In this document: positions 10,237 through 20,917 of the stretch, piece by piece
Layout of the letters: the number at the start of each line of letters is the position of its first letter
Numbering within the stretch: position 1 is the stretch's first letter
Origin: Porites lobata
Lineage: Eukaryota > Cnidaria > Anthozoa > Scleractinia > Poritidae
Assembly (NCBI GenBank): GCA_942486035.1
Contig: CALNXK010000181.1
Coordinates: 256,001 to 320,000, forward strand
DNA: 64,000 bases
Reading direction: 5' to 3'
The notes under the pieces: model-generated
Databases searched by the model: none
What the model was told of the DNA's origin: nothing
Seen by the model: the letters and a program-made list of their open reading frames with translations, nothing else
Position numbers and translations under genes: made by a program

Positions 10237-11349
10237 GTCTTCCCATGCTCCTTTGTTTCTTCTTAAAAACCCTCATTCCCAGTTCCCATCGCGTTCAAGA
10301 TGGTCCAAACTGACAGAAATATTTGTTTTAATTCAAAAATATACACCATCTTTATTCGATTAACCACCCCCCCCCCAACTGTTTATGTAAACATTTCTAG
10401 AGTGTCCTATATTAAAAATTATTTTAAAAACTTCAAAAATTACTGACAACAATTATGAAAAATTATTTAGAAACATTTATAAAGCAGAAAGACTTTTAAA
10501 GTTCCAATGTGTCGCTTTTTTGCTGAGATGGAATAGTTATTGTCTGGATGATGTAGATTAAGTTGCCCCAAGTGCTTCACGCATAATGTTTGAATAAACG
10601 CCGCCTTGCTCTGAATGGGAGCGGTATTATAGGATAGTTTTCCATCTGCGGAGTTTACAGTCAAGCGTAAAATCACCCCCTCTCCACCAAAAGTTGAATT
10701 AATAATTTCATTATTGGAAGCTTTTATAAATCGGCCTTTGGTTGTGAATTTCAGTTTCATTTCTGCACTCCTGCATACTTAGTGAGCAATAAAAATCACA
10801 CACGAGGTAGTTATGAAATTTCTCCAAGGTCGGTTTTCTTGAATTTGATGCAAACGTCCTTAAAGCAATTTTACCCATTTTAAGTAAAGATTTTTCAATC
10901 TCAGGATCGAATACAGAGAGTTTTCCGCCTGTGCCATCGATTTCACAGAACAAGTACCAACTCCGGATTCCAGTTAAAGATCCGGTTTGCCGATTGCGGA
11001 TTGCGGATTCCTGCTTTTATGCCGCAAACGCGAATACGGAGAAGTTATCTTGAAAAAGTCATTGTTCATTATGCGCATGCAGGAAAACAGATTTGAATTT
11101 GAGGCTGGTTGAGGCAACGACTAACACATTCATTTCTTCAAATCATCGCTTCACTAATGAAATCTGGGGGTACGCTTGACTAGTCTTGATTGTAATCATC
11201 GATGACGGCATTTTATTGAGTAAATACGGCATAGACAGAGGTCCAAGGGATGATAATTTAAATTAACGTAAAACAAAAACAATCTCACACAATGGAAAGT
11301 TTCTCGGTAATATCAGTTGTGGCCTGTCATTTACCGCCTTGCTAGAAGA

Positions 11350-11934
11350 AGTCCTCCCATCAAACGAACCTTCGAGTATCCACAGGCGTCCCAAGCTCAC
11401 GTTACGAGTAACTTTCTCAATAGAGAGTCGGTGTCGTGTTACAAGCAATCGTTGAGACTTTGTATGAGAAATAAAATACTAAGGTCTGCGAACGCTAAAT
11501 ATCATAAATCTTACCTATTTTTCTATAAAATAAATAAAAGAGACTTACCTTAGATGTATTCCTGTCTTTTTTGGTGTAAATTCATCGATTTTGTCGGTTT
11601 TTTGGCTGTTATTGTTTGACCCTCTCACTCTCTTATCACGAGGCCTACCAGATCTTCATCCAGTGGTGTTATTAAATTCGTAGAGCCTAAATGTAGGACA
11701 GCAACTTATCAAAAGTCCAATATCATCAGATGCATACGCGTCTGGAACGTTGTTGCTGATGAACTGAACCTGCGCATGAACGCCCTTAATGATTTTAAAC
11801 AGGCAATGGTAGAGTATAACAAAACCGCCTTAAGTAATTATAGGACTGTGAAAATCCCCACACTTTTAAGTCTGTCTGTCTTAAATGCAATAAGTGTCGT
11901 AGTCTTGCCCAGCCTATCTCGTGTTGTGATCATG
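11350..11934 (+). mobile_element. 3' end of a CR1/L2-like non-LTR retrotransposon, unit B
   Basis: Broken plus-strand frames read like the C-terminus of a LINE reverse transcriptase: ..SYLFFYKINKRDL.. and then IIRCIRVWNVVADELNLR..LNDFKQAMVEY (compare the R.WN.L.......F K pattern of LINE C-termini). Unit C has the same relic with about 820 extra bases at its 5' end (22055-22878). The Tigger-like element at 11937 interrupts its 3' end. Confidence 0.55.
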
Positions 11935-12510
11935 TACAGTGAAACCTCTATTAAGCCGACCCCCAATTAAGCGGACACCCTCTCTTAAGCGGACCCCCAA
12001 TTAAGCGGACACCCTCTATTAAGCCGACCCCCAATTAAGCGGACATCCTCTATTAAGCAGACACTAAGCCGGGTCCCGAAACAAACGTCTGATATTTCCC
12101 TTTATATTGGACCCCTATTCAGCGGACACCTATATTCTTGAGCGGACGCGGACACTAAAATAAGTTGTATTTGGCTATAAATTTCTTTTGTTAAAAGCTT
12201 CTGTTAAGCGGACACCGGACTGAATTGACAATAGTAGTACTGGATTACGTCCTTGAAATACTTACTGAAGTCAGCTAATGTTTTTGCATTTACAAACAAA
12301 TTAAAGTTAGTAATGAAAGGTAATGAACCTTAACTCTAGATAGCTTCTTTAATAACATGCAACTTTATCACAGTACAGAGTAACTGTTGAATGTTGATCG
12401 TTAACAAACATTGCGCAATTTTTACCACCTCTATTAAACGCACTGACCCTCTATTAAGCGGACACTTGGGAAGGTCCCGAAGGTGTCCGCTTAATAGAGG
12501 TTTCACTGTA
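11935..12510. mobile_element. Tigger/pogo-like non-autonomous element, 572 bp
   Basis: Starts CAGTGAAACCTCTATTAAG after a TA and ends CTTAATAGAGGTTTCACTG before a TA (11935-11936, 12509-12510), giving perfect inverted ends and a TA target duplication, as in the Tc1/pogo group. The left part has about three tandem copies of a 34-base unit (CTCTATTAAGC.GACCCCCAATTAAGCGGACA). There is no transposase. A truncated, decayed version sits in unit C at about 23285-23700, and none is present in unit A. Confidence 0.85.
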
Positions 12511-13224
12511 TTTTAAATATTCTATTATTTTAATTATCTGGGCCCGCAGTAATTGGCTCACGTTGTTGCGGAATCCCCGCCATTTTTTTTGTTGTTGTTA
12601 TTTTGTTTAGTTACCCTTCTTATGTATTTGTATTTGTATATATATTATGTTGGCAAAACTAATAAAATAAATAAAATAAATCAATTCCTTACCGCGCTTC
12701 GATGGTTTAGTTTCAAACAGAGGTATGGAGGCTAAAACTATTAAATACATTGTTTGATTTCTTTTCATATTTTTTTTGCTATCGGCTTATTTCTCTTATT
12801 TCATACTGTTGGCCCTTTACACCTACGCTAGGTTTTGCGATAAACGTATTTTACATTTTGGAAAATACCGTAAAATTTCGAAAATAATCCTCGGGGCTTA
12901 TATTTTTGAGGAGCTTATTTTTGGAAGGGCTTATATTCGTAGAGCGAAATTTACGTTTCAAAATCGGTTACGTTTATACTGGGAGGGAAATGTGCGTCTC
13001 AAAATCCATCGGGCTAACCTATAGTTGGAAGGGTATTTTTTGTCGGTAATTTGTGGCAAGTTTTTACCGAAACTCGCTTTGAAGACGTAGATCTTTCTAA
13101 AACTCAACCATGCAAGTACTTTTTTTACATGTACCGAGGAAATCAAAGTCAAGACTGAATACTGAACTACGCAAACAGCAAAAAACTGTAAAATCTTCTA
13201 ACTACAATCATTTGGCACACGTAA
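12511..13224. other. Unit B body, non-coding
   Basis: Shared with A (2270-2820) and C (23810-24366). No conserved reading frame. Confidence 0.6.
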
Positions 13225-13394
13225 TACAGTCAAACCTCTTTAATACGGACACCAAAGGGACAGAACCAAGTGTCCGCTTTACAGAGGTGTCCGTGTTATA
13301 GAGTAGAGGTGGGAAATGTATGAGTTTTGGTATTTCTGGGACCAAACGAACTGTCCGTAATAGAGAGGTGTCCGTAAGGAGAGGTTAGACTGTA
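13225..13394. mobile_element. Small Tigger-like MITE, 166 bp, unit B
   Basis: TA-CAGTCAAACCTCT at 13225 and AGAGGTTAGACTG-TA ending 13394. The interior repeats the words GGTGTCCG and GTCCGTAATAGAGAGG. It is also present at the same place in unit C (24369-24540). Unit A has the unoccupied site (..GACGTCATAAATCTTTG.. at 2815-2831). Confidence 0.85.
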
Positions 13395-14193
13395 TTTCTT
13401 TGGAAAATACAAACATTAATGTGTTACTGTACAGTTTTGGCCTTGTTTTATTTTGAATTTGAGGGCAATTTCCGAGTACAATCAATTTGGGGCTTTTCTT
13501 CGTTCCTCAAAAAAAACCTTTGTTAAATATCAGACAATTGACTACCCTGCGAGCAGTGGTTTCTCCAGGCCAGACGCTGCACTACGAAAGGAGAGAAACC
13601 GCTATAATTCAAATATAATCCTCACTGATAAGTCAGTCTTCCTCACGCTGTTTGAGGTATAAGGAATAATGTGTGAATTTGAAATAGATCACATATACAA
13701 TCACATATAGTTAATATGAGTCGCTGATGCTTCATTGTTACTTCCAGTGCAACTCAACATAATATTCTCACTGCATACAATTGGCACCTGACGTGGGAAA
13801 TGAGTAACTCCTTAAATTTCCGTCGTGTTGGGCCTGCGCGCTGGTGGCATAATGCATTGTTGCCGTTGGTTTGAATCGCCCGATTTCTGTCCGCCTCTTG
13901 GCCAGTTCAACGGAGTTAGTTGAAGTGACTTCAAAGTTTCGTAACCTTCCACCTCCCCTGGTGACGGTTGATCTCGGATACCCTCACTACTCTGCATGCT
14001 TATTGTCCTGGCAGTCGCTGTTTCCTCCCATAACTTAGTTCCTCGTGTCGGGACAATAGGCATGCAGTGCGAATATTATACGACAGGAACAGTTTTCGCT
14101 CGCTTAGTTCTCTGCTGTTCTTTGAAGATCTACTCGGGGATTATCGCGATTCGAACCAAAAATAAAAATAAATATTAATGTCGAATCTTTGTT
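13395..14193. other. Unit B body, non-coding
   Basis: Shared with A (2830-3600) and C (24543-25340). It contains a hairpin formed by GCATGCTTATTGTCC (about 13995) and GGGACAATAGGCATG (about 14051). No gene seen. Confidence 0.55.
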
Positions 14194-14775
14194 TTATTCA
14201 CCTTTCTTCTGTTTAGAATCATCCTGCCAGTAGAGCATTTCTTTCCCTTGCTCCATTTTGGCGTACTTGTGAAAGATTCTGCATGAATCGAGGAAGATCT
14301 TTGTTGACCATGCGCGGCACGTTGCTAAGATATAGTTTCTAACCCAGGCCTTTAGTCGTGCGCTTGCTTCAGCCGCCTCGGTTATGACCATTGGTTTAAA
14401 TATAGATGGATGCTCACACTCGAAAAAAACTAGTTTGACGACACAAAACAAGATTGTTTTGTCCAGAAGTTCGGGATGCAGCGACCTCAAAGGTTTGACG
14501 TGATTCAGGCAGAGCTTCCTTTTCTCCTCCTCAGCCAATGAGGCTCTGCTCGCGGGGTGTTGAGAAGCTACAATCCTGGACAAAAGGCCTGGGGAAAGCG
14601 ATACAATACTCGAGATTCCTGTAATTTCTGGTTGTCGTAAATCGCCTTTAACGTCGCTTGTGGGCTGAGAAGAGGGGTTGGTTCGACTTGAAAACGCCTC
14701 ACAACAGCAAATTTTAGCTGAAATCTGTCCAATTAACAGGCTGTTTACAGCAAGCGGTTCACGTGGTACAAAATA
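14194..14775 (-). pseudogene. Unrecognised frame-conserved ORF, unit B (193 open codons)
   Basis: Longest form of the relic described at 3602. The open minus-strand frame runs from a TGA at 14776-14778 to a TAA at 14194-14196, reading VPREPLAVNSLLIGQISAKI.., ..GDLRQPEITGI.., ..RIVASQHPASRASLAEEEKR.., ..CVVKLVFFECEHPSIFKPMV.., ..LKAWVRNYILATCRAWST.. and LYWQDDSKQKKGE. There is no ATG near the start, so if real it is an internal exon. The pyrimidine-rich ..CTCTTGTTCTCCAG acceptor precedes it, but the B copy has a stop just after that acceptor. Unit C keeps all blocks but with frameshifts and stops. I cannot assign a domain. It lies about 4.6 kb upstream of ZNF1 on the same strand. Confidence 0.4.
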
Positions 14776-15720
14776 TCATTCTGGAGAACAAGAGATGTAC
14801 TGGGACAACCAAAACGAAGAAAATTTTGATTTTAAATGATGTCAGCTCTTTGTTTGTGTTGTTGGCAGTACGTCTCTTGCTCTCCAGCATAGAAGACAGA
14901 CTCGGATTTCAGACTGAGAAAACAGCCGACATTTCGTGACGCCACCACTGGTTTCCCTGCAAAAAGACGTTTAAGGAAAAACCGCAGGCGACGCATCAGT
15001 ACCCAGAGCTCGGCAGTGTATCTAATTGGTTTAAGCAAATTTGTCCCGCTTCATGACCAGTCGTATCTGAGTGGTGTGACGTCATTGGTATGGAGTTTCA
15101 GTACGTGGTATACCAGAGTAGGCTCAATTACCAGCCGCTGTTCGGGAAATGAGCCCACGCTCCTCCCCTGAACAGACAGCGGAACGCATGGGTTTGCTAT
15201 TGTCAATTACCACCAATCAGATAGTTACCTGCTCAAATCTAGCAGGCAGCTTAAACTTATTTTCCTGCAGCATATTTCAAACGGCGGATGCAAATTCGCT
15301 GTTTGATGTGGCGTGCTATCGTGTTTAAGAGCGTTTTAAGCTTAAACTTAAAATATTTGCAAGGAAAAGTATTAGCTGAGAGAAACTGGCAAATGGTAGG
15401 TATGTTTTTGAAGTTCAACCAACCAGAACTATGGTCGTTGACAGAGTGAAAGAATACAATCCGTACGTGTTCCTGTTGATTTTTTCGCTGATTTTCGTGG
15501 CAAATGCCAAAGCGACGACGAGGCAAAGCACAAAATTTGTTCGGTATTTAATGACACATCTCATTTGCAATGTTTGGTAAAGGCGCATAAATTAAAATTT
15601 TGAATTTACGTCACAGCCACAATAGGCCACTCACGCGTCCAGCCGTCTCTTCGCGGGTAGGACCGAGAGAGCGGCGGAAAACGAGGCTAATACTCGAGGT
15701 CCTTATCTTGCAAAACCTCG
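14776..15720. other. Unit B body with further relic coding blocks
   Basis: On the minus strand 14832-15038 reads ..LMRRLRFFLKRLFAGKPV.., CFLSLKSES.. and EQETYCQQHKQR. Counterparts in A (3900-4080), C (25940-26040) and D (37640-37800) keep parts of the same frame. This may be another exon of the same unknown ORF. The rest is non-coding. Confidence 0.3.
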
Positions 15721-15802
15721 CGTGTCTCGCATGCCACTAAAGTTAAGTAACCCTTTTCGCGTGGGGTCAGGAACTGGATGGGTGTCTAACCGAGAATATA
15801 TC
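15721..15802 (+). ncRNA. 5S rRNA-like sequence block, unit B
   Basis: Same motif order as at 5985: AAGTTAAGTAACCC, GGGGTCAGGAACTGGATGGG, CCGAGAATA. Very close to the unit C copy. Probably 5S-derived and not functional. Confidence 0.35.
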
Positions 15803-17509
15803 CTAAAGACTCCTAGTACTGTGGGATTCATTTAATGAATTCAATGATCACTTCAGGACCCAGTGTTCAAGCGCTATCCGCTAGACAAAGATCTCTAGTG
15901 CATAATGTAATTGTTCCCATTAATACTTATCCATTGGGCAATGATTTATCCGGTGGAAAGCACTATCCAACGTTTGAACAACCAGGGGCAGGAAAATGAA
16001 ACGTATTTCCGATACACAAAGCAAACAAAGGAAAACTCGTGACGCAAATTTTAACACTTTCTAAACTGTTTAACATGTAGAACATAATAGTCCAGAGAGC
16101 ATTTTACTTCAAACTAAACACTACATTTTCCATTTTTGCGCAAAATGAACGTAACAATAACCATAAGCTGAAAGAGACTTAAACACGGAACCACAAAGTA
16201 ATACTTTTTTCTTTCTTATGAGAGTAACACGTCTACGAGACAAGGGTACAAAGAAAAATTTCAACTGTCAAGGTTCCAAACCCAACACCGCTCCTTAATC
16301 TTAAAACAATATCAACAATGCTGCCTCAAAATTTAACCTCTGATGTAATGACGCCAGTGATCAGAATCATCTACAATGATGTGATTACTGGGAAGATGGC
16401 CGATAAAAAGAACTGCCTCAACACCATATCGGATAATAAAGAATGCCAAAAAACTCAACTTATTATATATAAAGATAAGGCCGCACAAAAAGCTGCTTTG
16501 CGAGTAACGAATAGCTCACTTCCGTGAGGCCTTGTTGCTAAAATCATGTTGTTACACTTAAACATTTCTTATAAAGGCCACTCGTTAAAAGGGAAAGTAC
16601 TTACACACAACGCAGTATATCTCCAAATCAAGAGTCTCTCGTATAACAGATCCCCAACTTATGTTTGCTTTGCTTCGCTGTGCTTCGGCCACAAACTTTA
16701 TGAGCCGAGAACAAAAAAGGTTCAAAATCTCAATTCTTTCCAAATGATTCACACCATAGCAAACGTCTTGGTACTTTTTTCTGGCAAAAAGGAGGTTCTT
16801 GAGGATCTCCAATCCCTAAAGGCATCAATGAAACGAGAAACTGAAACGGAATTTTATAACAAATGGTTAGACCACACAAATGGATGCTTGACTGTAAATG
16901 TAAAAAAACTCTACCCTCGTCTATTTACGGTTTCTTTTTTAAGAAAACACCTCAAGTGTCCAAGGAGTCTGCCACCACTAAATGCGCTAATCAGACCAAA
17001 ATCGAAACTAAAACTACTACGATGCAATGGGCGCGCGCTTCCCAGAAAATAAATTACAATGGCCTAAAGGGTGCGAATGATTCTCTGTAAAGAGCATAAT
17101 TTTTGAACTTTTCGTAAAAAAAAATCGTGGTTCAACTCCTGCTTGAATAAACTTGTCTCTTTTAACAAAACTCAAATAGTGTTTTGTGTGGAACGTACTC
17201 ACACACTAGACTTTCTACAAGCCTTGAAAAATAGCCTTGTAATAACATCTTACTTTAATTTTTGCGTTAATCGAAACAAAGCAACTATGTATTTGACACC
17301 CCCTATTTAGTGTTGAGAGGTCTAACATGCTATCAACTGGGAAGAACAGTAACAGTCTAAACGATTAGGAAAGTTCCTTTCAACAACCAGGAAAATGAGC
17401 CAGATCCAAATTCATATAACATATTGTTGATTAGCTCAAATTTACAAGGAAATATTAATAAATCATTCTACACAGTTAAGTCACACAATGTTGAATACGT
17501 TAATTCAAT
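15803..17509. other. Unit B body up to ZNF2, non-coding
   Basis: Shared with A (6060-8455) and C (26812-28330). A plus-strand frame of 168 codons at 16546-17052 is not maintained in A or C, and I do not regard it as a gene. No polyadenylation signal for ZNF2 could be picked out with confidence. Confidence 0.5.
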
Positions 17510-18579
17510 TTACGACGTTGGATCCAGTAACCTCATATGGTCATCATAATGTTGACGAAGCAACGGCTTGGTCTTTATCATCCTAAGACAAATCCAACAA
17601 CGGTGTCTTTCTTCGTGTACTTTAAGAGATTTCCTCCAACAAAACGCTTTGTTACACTGCTTGCACCTGAAAGGTTTTTCACCCGTGTGTATTCGTTCAT
17701 GCTCTCTCACATATCGTGACTGGCTAAACGCCTTGTCACAATGCTTGCACTTAAATGGCTTCTCACCACTGTGTTTTCTTTCATGTGCTTTCAGATTTCC
17801 TGCCTGGCTAAAGGCCTTGTTACATTGCTTGCACTTAAATGGCTTCTCACCACTGTGTTTTCTTTCATGTGCTTTCAGACTTCCTGCCTGGCTAAAGGCT
17901 TTGTTACATTGCTTGCACTTAAAAGGCTTCTCACCACTGTGTGTTCTTTCATGTGGTTTCAGACTTCCTGCCTGGCTAAAGGCTTTGTTACATTGCTTGC
18001 ACTTAAAAGGCTTCTCACCACTGTGTGTTCTTTCATGTGGTTTCAGACTTCCTGCCTGGCTAAAGGCTTTGTTACATTGCTTGCACTTAAAAGGCTTCTC
18101 ACCACTGTGTGTTCTTTCATGTCCTTTCAGACTTCCTGCCTGGCTAAAGGCTTTGTTACATTGCTTGCACTTAAAAGGCTTCTCACCACTGTGTGTTCTT
18201 TCATGTCCTTTCAGACTTCCTGCCTGGCTAAAGGCTTTGTTACATTGCTTGTACTTAAAAGGCTTCTCACCACTGTGTGATCTTTCATGTCTTTTTAGAT
18301 TTCCTACTTGGCTGAACGCCTTGACACAATGATTGCAAATAAACGGTTTCTTACCACTGTGTGTTCTTTCATGTACTTTTAGATTTCCTGCCCGGCTAAA
18401 GGCCTTGTTACATTGCTTGCACTTAAAAGGCTTCTCACCACTGTGTGTTCTTTCATGTCTTTTCAGATCTCCTGCTTGGCTAAACGCCTTGACACAATGC
18501 TTGCACTTAAATGGCTTCTCACCAGTGTGTATTCTTTCGTGTACTTTCAGATTTCCTGCCTGCCTAAATGCCTTCTTAC
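17510..18579 (-). CDS. C2H2 zinc-finger protein ZNF2 (12 fingers)
   Basis: Probable nuclear DNA-binding protein. After a cysteine-less half finger there are 12 fingers; number 4 has lost its first cysteine (KYKQC). Fingers 5-9 are almost identical (FSQAGSLK.HER.HSGEKPF). The frame ends with the family tail, RCKQCNKAFCW.KSLKVHEERH and an atypical finger CWICLRMIK..HYDDH, then MRLLDPTS and a TAA stop. The array frame is open to 18601 with a stop directly upstream and no ATG, so an upstream exon is needed; an acceptor AG at 18580-18581 joins in frame to the candidate exon at 20863-20917. Apart from the start it is intact. ZNF1 is the closest relative by its 5' end. Confidence 0.8.
17921..18256 (-). 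repeat. Near-identical 84-bp finger repeats in ZNF2
   Basis: Fingers 4-7 form two pairs: two copies with helix SQAGSLKGH followed by two with SQAGSLKPH. The underlying 84-base units are nearly identical at the DNA level, which indicates very recent unequal crossing-over or gene conversion. Confidence 0.85.
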
Positions 18580-18605
18580 CTGTGGGTGTGGGTGCAAACA
18601 CTTAA

Positions 18606-19712
18606 CCTTTTTCTCCTATAATAGTCAAATATGCATTAAAGCTGCTACTAATGCCTTTAAAAATCTTAGCTACAAAAAAAATATTATATTCATCTTCAGA
18701 CGATGAAAGCAGCACTGTTACTAACAGCCGGGGTCTGGGTATTTCCTTAGCTAATACGAGCAAGAAAATAGACAGAAAACACTTCCTGTTTGTTCAATTC
18801 CCGCCTATTAAATGCACATACCAAGGAAAGTGAAGTTACAGTGACAGCCCTTTAGAAACTTTACATTTCGAAAACCTTTCAAAACTGTTTTTGGTGCCCT
18901 AGAATGATAATCTGTCCCAACATGCCTATCAAAAGAACCACAATTCAACGAGGCTGACACAATGTGCAAAAAGCTGTGAAGTTTGCAACAACAAAGTCTA
19001 TTTGATGCTATGCATGTTTCAACAAACACAAAAAGATACATGCTAGCATGGATGGTGAAATTATCCAAGATGTTATGTTGATGCTTTAAAACCGAAAAAA
19101 CTAAGGTGTTTATTACAAGATATGGTAGAAAATATGATGATGGGCAAACAATGCTTCATATGATACACAGGGTCATTCCATATAATAATCACAAACCCAG
19201 TTCAGGATATTATACAATGTCTTACATCAAGCAAAAAGCATCAAAAATTGCTCTTATGACTGTAATAGCGAAATAATTTTCCCACGTCAAAACCCTAATA
19301 TGAATCGAAGACACCAAAGTGGGAATTAAATTGGCTCAATTCCAAAAACAAGGCTCAAAGTTCTATTTTTAATATCGGGGTGCTTTTGTGACCCACAAGG
19401 AGAACAGGAGAAGGTTTTGCATTAATACATTTTTCCAGTGCATTGAGGAAAAAGTCACATTTTCTTAGTGTTAACAGTAACGTCAAAACAACTCATCAAC
19501 GTAATTGCCATGTGGGTGAAGGTGGGTTGGTTATTGAATTATAAATGGAATGCCCACAGCCAAACAAAAAACATCAATGTTAGGGCAAAAGCAAGAGACC
19601 AAGAACGGAAATACTTCTGCTCCAGATACATGTAGAATTTAGATCAGGTGTAATGAGTCCATAAGCTCAAATGAAATACAAGGAAGAAAGCCACGGTGAC
19701 ACCACCCACATA
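18606..19712. other. 5' flank / putative intron of ZNF2
   Basis: 18606-19450 is the block missing in unit A. Counterparts are found in C (AGTCTATTTGAT..ACACAAAAAGA..ACATGCTA..., then ATACACAGGGTCAT..CCAT) and D. No conserved ORF. Confidence 0.5.
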
Positions 19713-20540
19713 ATGCATCAGTCAATTCCAGCTGTGCCCAGCCCCCTCTCCCCCCCCCCCCTCCGAGCTGACCCCCAGGTATTATCATTTTTTGCCTTGG
19801 ATGGCAAATTTCCGGGGGTGGGGACTCTTGAGCTGTGAAATCCCCCGGGGTGGGGACGAAAAAAGAGGGCAAATGCCCCGTCCTCGGTGAACACCGCAAC
19901 ATTTTTCATTGATCGCACAGTCGAATAATGCCGTTTTAAGCATTTTAAAGTGCGATTTTTTGTTTCAATTAACGTCTTCCTTTGTAATAGCGCTAGAATT
20001 CTAATGAAGACTTCACGCCGCGACGACATGCACCAGTTTGTGTTTTTCCTATTGATATAAAATTATTGACATTAAAATTAATAGAGCGTTGTAATGTTAT
20101 ATGTTACGAATAGTTGTTTAAATATGAAAGGATGTTCTTCAAATAATATCAACAGAAATTTGATTCAATAACCAAAAAACAATGATTCAAATCGATAGCT
20201 CCGGTTTTCGCTATGTATAAATTATTGCTTGATAAGCGATGAAGAAGTGCATGCATAAAATCGAGAATATGCCTTTACAACCCTCTTCAATTTATTCCTG
20301 TCCTTGACAGGTGAGCCAATCTGCCTTCTTTCCAGTAAAACCTGTAGTTATATTCTGATAGGAAACTGCGTGCGTGTCAAAAGCTCCGGGAATGGCCCCG
20401 GGGTTGGCAAATTCCCGGCCCCCGGGCAGTGCAAAATTTGCAGATGCCCCACCCCCGGGACTGACAAGGCAGGGAAATGCCCCGCAGTTGCCCGGGGGGG
20501 AGGGGGGCGGGCTGGGCGTAGCTGGAATTGACTGATGCAT
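19713..20540. mobile_element. Inverted-repeat DNA element, 828 bp, unit B only
   Basis: Perfect 21-bp inverted ends (ATGCATCAGTCAATTCCAGC.. and its reverse complement). Unit A is uninterrupted here (CTCACATAAATAATAAGAG). The subterminal regions are G/C-rich with words such as CCCCGGGG, GGGGTGGGGAC and GGCAAATTCCCGG on both sides, while the centre is AT-rich. No protein is visible. The target duplication is short and ambiguous, so the superfamily is not assigned. Confidence 0.75.
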
Positions 20541-20862
20541 AAATAAGAAGAGTTACAAAACATCAACATGACACAAATAACAAAAGACAGCTTTGAATCT
20601 AAAGCAAACTTGATATTTTTTCACATTTCCTTTTTACCTTCAAAGTTTGCTTTCTACACCTAACAGTTTCTTGTGCGGTTTAAATAAATATTATATTAAA
20701 TCGATGTCAACACAACCTAAACGCTAGCTTACGCTTTACTGTTATCATCCTTTGTTTTTGAGCTGGTAATACAGCTTGGCAAAAATGTCCTATTTCTCCA
20801 CGTTAAAGTCTATTATTTCAATTATATATCCGGATCGTAAAACATACAACTAATACACGTAC

Positions 20863-20917
20863 CTCTCAATGTCATCATCTGTGAACGTCGCATGAGCAAA
20901 GATGGCGACTTTCCCAT
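20863..20917 (-). CDS. Candidate first coding exon of ZNF2
   Basis: Identical to the unit A candidate exon: ATG at 20917, MGKSPSLLMRRSQMMTLR, then a GTACGT donor at 20857-20862. It splices in frame to the exon starting at 18579 across a 2.28-kb intron that includes the inverted-repeat element. Confidence 0.35.

Larger units (their letters stand above)
1..10280. repeat. Segmental duplication unit A (carries ZNF1)
   Basis: First of the head-to-tail units. The opening bases (AGTTCCC.TCGCGTTCAA..TGGTCCAAACTG) recur at 10281, 20962 and, more diverged, near 45136. Downstream order is the same in every unit: AT-rich block, block around GTGACTTCAA, 5S-like block, then the minus-strand zinc-finger gene. 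Unit A alone carries the insertions at 664-2054, 4271-5447 and 7152-7996. It lacks the LINE and Tigger-like insertions of B and C. The left neighbour of the array is outside the window. Confidence 0.85.

Noticed and set aside
10216..10240. AAGATGGCG as a YY1-type promoter element
   Set aside because: A single short match. The same bases are better explained by the candidate exon, and it is on the opposite strand from the genes.
10467..10953. Overlapping minus-strand ORFs of 80-97 codons (MKLKFTTKG.., MFCEIDGTGG..)
   Set aside because: Weak frame conservation in the other units and no recognisable domain. Kept out of the annotation, though KFHNY..C.F recurs in unit D.
16546..17052. 168-codon plus-strand ORF in unit B
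   Set aside because: The counterparts in units A and C carry stops and indels in this frame, and the sequence is the 3' flank of the zinc-finger gene.
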